Assembly: GCA_001899205.1 (NCBI GenBank)
Contig: MKVL01000010.1
Coordinates: forward strand, 988,738-1,052,737
Origin: Mesorhizobium sp. 65-26
GTDB lineage: Bacteria > Pseudomonadota > Alphaproteobacteria > Rhizobiales > Rhizobiaceae
Length of the DNA: 64,000 nucleotides
Reading direction: 5' to 3'
A program made the translations under genes and the position numbers. Shown here piece after piece: positions 61,622-64,000 of the stretch (position 1 is its first letter; each line of letters begins with the position of its first letter). Under the pieces are notes generated by a model. That model was given only the letters and a program-made list of their open reading frames with translations. It was not told where the DNA came from and did not search any database.

Positions 61622-62506
61622 GTGAGTTTGAAGCGTAACCTGATTCCCGAGGTCGGCTTGAGGAGCGCGAATACGGCGCGCTGTCTCGAGTTTCTGAGGT
61701 CGTCGGCTCTTTCTGCGCTCGTCATTGTCGTGATCCTGGGCGGCGCCGCAGGTCAGGCGCTGGCTTTCGACGACAAGGTCTTCGACGACAAGACCGGTGT
61801 GAAGCCGCAATCCAACCCATGGGCGGTGTTTCAGTTCGGTTTCTCGGCATACAAGAACGGTCATAAGGACCAGGCGGTCGAAGCCTATAAATATGCCGCC
61901 GAGAATGGTCAGATCGGCGCTACATGGAAGCTCGCGCGCATGTATGCCGAGGGCGACGGTGTGACCCGCGACGACTACGCGGCCTACAAGTTCTTCAGCG
62001 AGATCGTCGACCAGGACGTAGAACCCGGTTCTCCGGAAGAGAGCTACGTCTCCGATGCGCTGGTGGCGCTTGGCGACTATCTGCGCAAGGGTATTCCAGG
62101 TAGCCCGGTTGCCGAGGACGAGGTGGCGGCGCAGGAATACTATATGCGCGCGGCCGCCAACTACCGTAATCCGAACGCCCAGTTCGAGATGGGCCAGATG
62201 TTCCTGAAGGGCGAGGGCGGTGTGAAGGCCAGCGTTAAGCAGGCCGGCCGCTGGTTCCAGCTCGCGGCGGAAAAGGGCCATGCCGGCGCCCAGGCGACAC
62301 TCGGCAACCTGCTGTTCCAGAGCGGCAAGATCGTTCGCGGACTGGCGATGATGACGGCGGCGCTCGAACGCGCCTCGCCGGCCGATCGCCCGTGGATCCG
62401 CGGCATGCAGGAAGAGGCTTTCGCCGCGGCTGGCGAGGCCGACCGCCGCACCGCGATCTCGCTCGCCGACGATATCCTGACCAAGGGCGGCAGCGGCGAT
62501 CAATAG
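61622..62506 (+). CDS. exoR: Exopolysaccharide regulator ExoR (Sel1 repeat protein)
   Basis: The roughly 294-residue protein matches rhizobial ExoR: an N-terminal hydrophobic signal, then KPQSNPWAVFQFGFSAYKNG, VEAYKYAAENGQIGATWKLARMYAEGDGV and Sel1-like repeats (NAQFEMGQMFLKGEGG, HAGAQATLGNLLFQSG). ExoR is a periplasmic inhibitor of the ExoS/ChvI two-component system that controls exopolysaccharide and motility. GTG 61622 is placed just before the signal; earlier in-frame starts (to 61400) cannot be excluded. It is about 500 bases after fadL. Confidence 0.88.
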   Translation: MSLKRNLIPEVGLRSANTARCLEFLRSSALSALVIVVILGGAAGQALAFDDKVFDDKTGVKPQSNPWAVFQFGFSAYKNGHKDQAVEAYKYAAENGQIGATWKLARMYAEGDGVTRDDYAAYKFFSEIVDQDVEPGSPEESYVSDALVALGDYLRKGIPGSPVAEDEVAAQEYYMRAAANYRNPNAQFEMGQMFLKGEGGVKASVKQAGRWFQLAAEKGHAGAQATLGNLLFQSGKIVRGLAMMTAALERASPADRPWIRGMQEEAFAAAGEADRRTAISLADDILTKGGSGDQ

Positions 62507-62654
62507 CCGCCGATAGGTGTATCGGGCCGTTACGGCGCGGATATCGCGATCTTTCTCGTCAAGGTGCTAAGTTGGATGGTCCCGAGTGGGTTCGGCCATC
62601 CATCCGTTTGCTTTTTGGCCGCACCCTGTGACCCGCGGAGCGGCGATCCCAAGC

Positions 62655-62969
62655 TCAGTTCGCAGTCGGTTCGCTAGGCTCAGCATGAGACGGCTTGGGA
62701 GTGGATTGCTGCGTGTCCTGCGGCGCTGGCGCTGGCGCTCCGGGACAATTGTCCTGAACCTTCGCCCAGGACGTGTTGTTGAGCACCATGTCGCAGCGGG
62801 CCAGATGACTGCTGCCTGCCACCGTCAGACAGGCGACCTGGCCTAGCTGGAACGATTTGCCGTTGGCCAGGCACGCCTGGTCGGCATGCGCAGGCCCAGT
62901 CACACCAGCGGCAGCCATCGCCATGCCAACGAGGCGATACGCGGATCGAGGAGACAATCGAAAACTCAT
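62655..62969 (-). CDS. Small secreted cysteine-containing protein
   Basis: The 104-residue product begins MSFRLSPRSAYRLVGMAMAA, a signal peptide cut after AHA. The mature part holds four cysteines (ACLANGK, ACLTVAG, ARCDMVL, DNCPGAP) in about 45 residues, then a Pro/Ser/Thr-rich tail. The four cysteines could form two disulphides. I do not recognise a family. An in-frame start at 62987 adds six residues. It faces exoR convergently. Confidence 0.65.
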   Translation of the reverse strand: MSFRLSPRSAYRLVGMAMAAAGVTGPAHADQACLANGKSFQLGQVACLTVAGSSHLARCDMVLNNTSWAKVQDNCPGAPAPAPQDTQQSTPKPSHAEPSEPTAN

Positions 62970-63113
62970 GGAAACCCCCGTTACCATGATGATTTTCCAT
63001 CAAAGACGCCGGAATGTGGCGATATGACGATGTACCGGAGCGCCTCGTTTCGACGGCAGCGCTTTGGGCTCTCTTTCCTGCAGAAGACCGTTGCTTGGGT
63101 GGCCGAAATCCGG

Positions 63114-63908
63114 TCAGGCGGCCCGCAAGGAGAGATCTATCGCCACTGGCACGTGGTCTGACGGCTTCTCCCACGCCCGCACGTGCTTCTCGATCGAAGC
63201 GGAGGCGAAGCGATTCGCCGCTTCGGGCGACAGCAGCAGGTGGTCGATGCGGATGCCGTTGTTCTTCTGCCAGGCGCCGGCCTGATAGTCCCAGAAACTA
63301 TAGAGGTCGCCGGCGTCGCTTGTCGCGCGAATCGCCTCGGTGAAGCCGAGGTTCAAGAGGCGTCGGAATGCCTGCCGCGTCTGAGGCTGGAACAGGGCGT
63401 CGCCCAGCCAGTTCTGCGGGAATTTCGCGTCGATGGCCTCGGGGATGACATTGTAGTCACCGGCCAGCACCAGCGCTTCCTCCAGCCTCAGCCTCTCCTC
63501 GGCCCAGCGCTCCAGCCGCGCCATCCAGGAGAGCTTGTAGGGGAACTTCCTGTCGTCATCGATCGGATTGCCGTTCGGCAGATAGAGCGAGACGACGCGC
63601 AGGGCTCCCTGGTCGGTCGAGAAGACGCCCTCGATGAAGCGCGCGTGGTCGTCGCCATCATCGCCGGGCAGGCCGCGGTTGACCTCGTCGAAACGCAGCT
63701 TCGACAGAATCGCGACGCCGTTGAAGCCTTTCTGACCGTGGGTTTCGACGTTGTAACCCAGCGCCTCGATCTCGGCGCGGGGGAATTGCTCGTCGACCGT
63801 CTTGATCTCCTGCAGGCAGACGATGTCCGGCGCGCTTTCGGTGAGCCAGTGGGTCAGGTTGCCGATGCGCGCGCGCACGCCATTGATGTTCCAGGTGACG
63901 ATTTTCAT
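63114..63908 (-). CDS. xthA: Exodeoxyribonuclease III
   Basis: The 264-residue protein belongs to the exonuclease III/AP endonuclease fold. The blocks MKIVTWNINGVRARIGNLTHWL, DIVCLQEIKTVDEQFPR, HGQKGFNGVAILSK, LAGDYNVIP and the C-terminal SDHVPVAIDL contain the catalytic Glu, Asp-Asn and Asp-His residues. It cuts abasic sites in DNA repair. Its stop is 7 bases short of the run CTGACCGGATTTCG, and a VOC-family gene end is just upstream. Confidence 0.95.
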   Translation of the reverse strand: MKIVTWNINGVRARIGNLTHWLTESAPDIVCLQEIKTVDEQFPRAEIEALGYNVETHGQKGFNGVAILSKLRFDEVNRGLPGDDGDDHARFIEGVFSTDQGALRVVSLYLPNGNPIDDDRKFPYKLSWMARLERWAEERLRLEEALVLAGDYNVIPEAIDAKFPQNWLGDALFQPQTRQAFRRLLNLGFTEAIRATSDAGDLYSFWDYQAGAWQKNNGIRIDHLLLSPEAANRFASASIEKHVRAWEKPSDHVPVAIDLSLRAA

Positions 63909-63915
63909 GGCGGCC

Positions 63916-64000
63916 TCAGTCTGTTTGCGGCGGAAGGCGTTCGACGAGGCCGATCGTATTGCCTGCGGGGTCCTTTAGGAAGGCCATCCATTCGCTTTCC
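63916..64000 (-). CDS. VOC (glyoxalase) family protein, C-terminal end
   Basis: On the minus strand the frame reads ESEWMAFLKDPAGNTIGLVE and RLPPQTD before a TGA at 63918-63916. The block FLKDPAGNTIGLVE is the C-terminal metal-ligand motif of glyoxalase/bleomycin-resistance (VOC) domains. The rest lies beyond the window. It is 7 bases upstream of xthA and on the same strand, so the two may be co-transcribed. Confidence 0.75.
   Translation of the reverse strand, partial: ESEWMAFLKDPAGNTIGLVERLPPQTD

Overview
The window is a gene-dense, GC-rich chromosomal segment from an alphaproteobacterium of the order Rhizobiales, most likely Mesorhizobium or a close relative. The evidence is a RirA iron regulator with its three cluster cysteines, a hmuP-hmuSTUV/hmuR haem locus, an ExoR-type protein, a PopZ gene just upstream of valS, a PutA without a ribbon-helix-helix domain next to an Lrp-type regulator, and palindromic intergenic repeats of a rhizobial type. 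No phage, transposon, integrase or CRISPR array was seen.

Layout. 1-6.2 kb: end of an AEC permease, an SSADH-type aldehyde dehydrogenase, aldose epimerase, KDG-type sugar kinase, and a FixH-like/di-haem cytochrome pair. 6.2-11.7 kb: Lrp regulator divergent from putA, then a glycosyltransferase. 11.7-21.2 kb: the haem and iron locus. The receptor, a small periplasmic protein, TonB and a haem monooxygenase-like gene run left; hmuP, hmuS, hmuT, hmuU and hmuV run right; rirA follows with candidate RirA and Irr sites upstream. 21.3-27.7 kb: DUF445 membrane protein, phasin plus MaoC hydratase, a FloR/CmlA-like exporter, and a MocR regulator divergent from an EamA exporter. 27.8-36 kb: an amino-acid-type ABC operon without an ATPase but with an RraA-type protein and a divergent IclR regulator; a zinc alcohol dehydrogenase; a HxlR/MFS divergent pair; a zeta-GST isomerase and FAH-family hydrolase that resemble the last two steps of gentisate breakdown.

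36-43.5 kb: a FIST-domain sensor, hybrid histidine kinase and LuxR-type response regulator sit next to a form II CO-dehydrogenase-like coxSLM operon. 43.5-50.8 kb: GNAT/CutC pair, AhpD-like gene with two operator-like boxes, cupin, and an ABC operon headed by an M19 dipeptidase-family gene with divergent LysR. 50.9-64 kb: tRNA-Asn, tRNA-Cys, a Pcm-family methyltransferase, TolC, PopZ, an MFS transporter, ValS, a FadL-type porin, ExoR, a small secreted protein, exonuclease III, and the end of a VOC-family gene.

No complete new system is obvious. The most distinctive material is regulatory: dual iron boxes before rirA, repeated operator-like palindromes before several regulator/transporter pairs, a double hairpin after valS, the sensor module beside coxSLM, and an M19 protein that seems to lack part of its metal site. 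Function calls rest on reading motifs by eye and on family knowledge; no database search was run.
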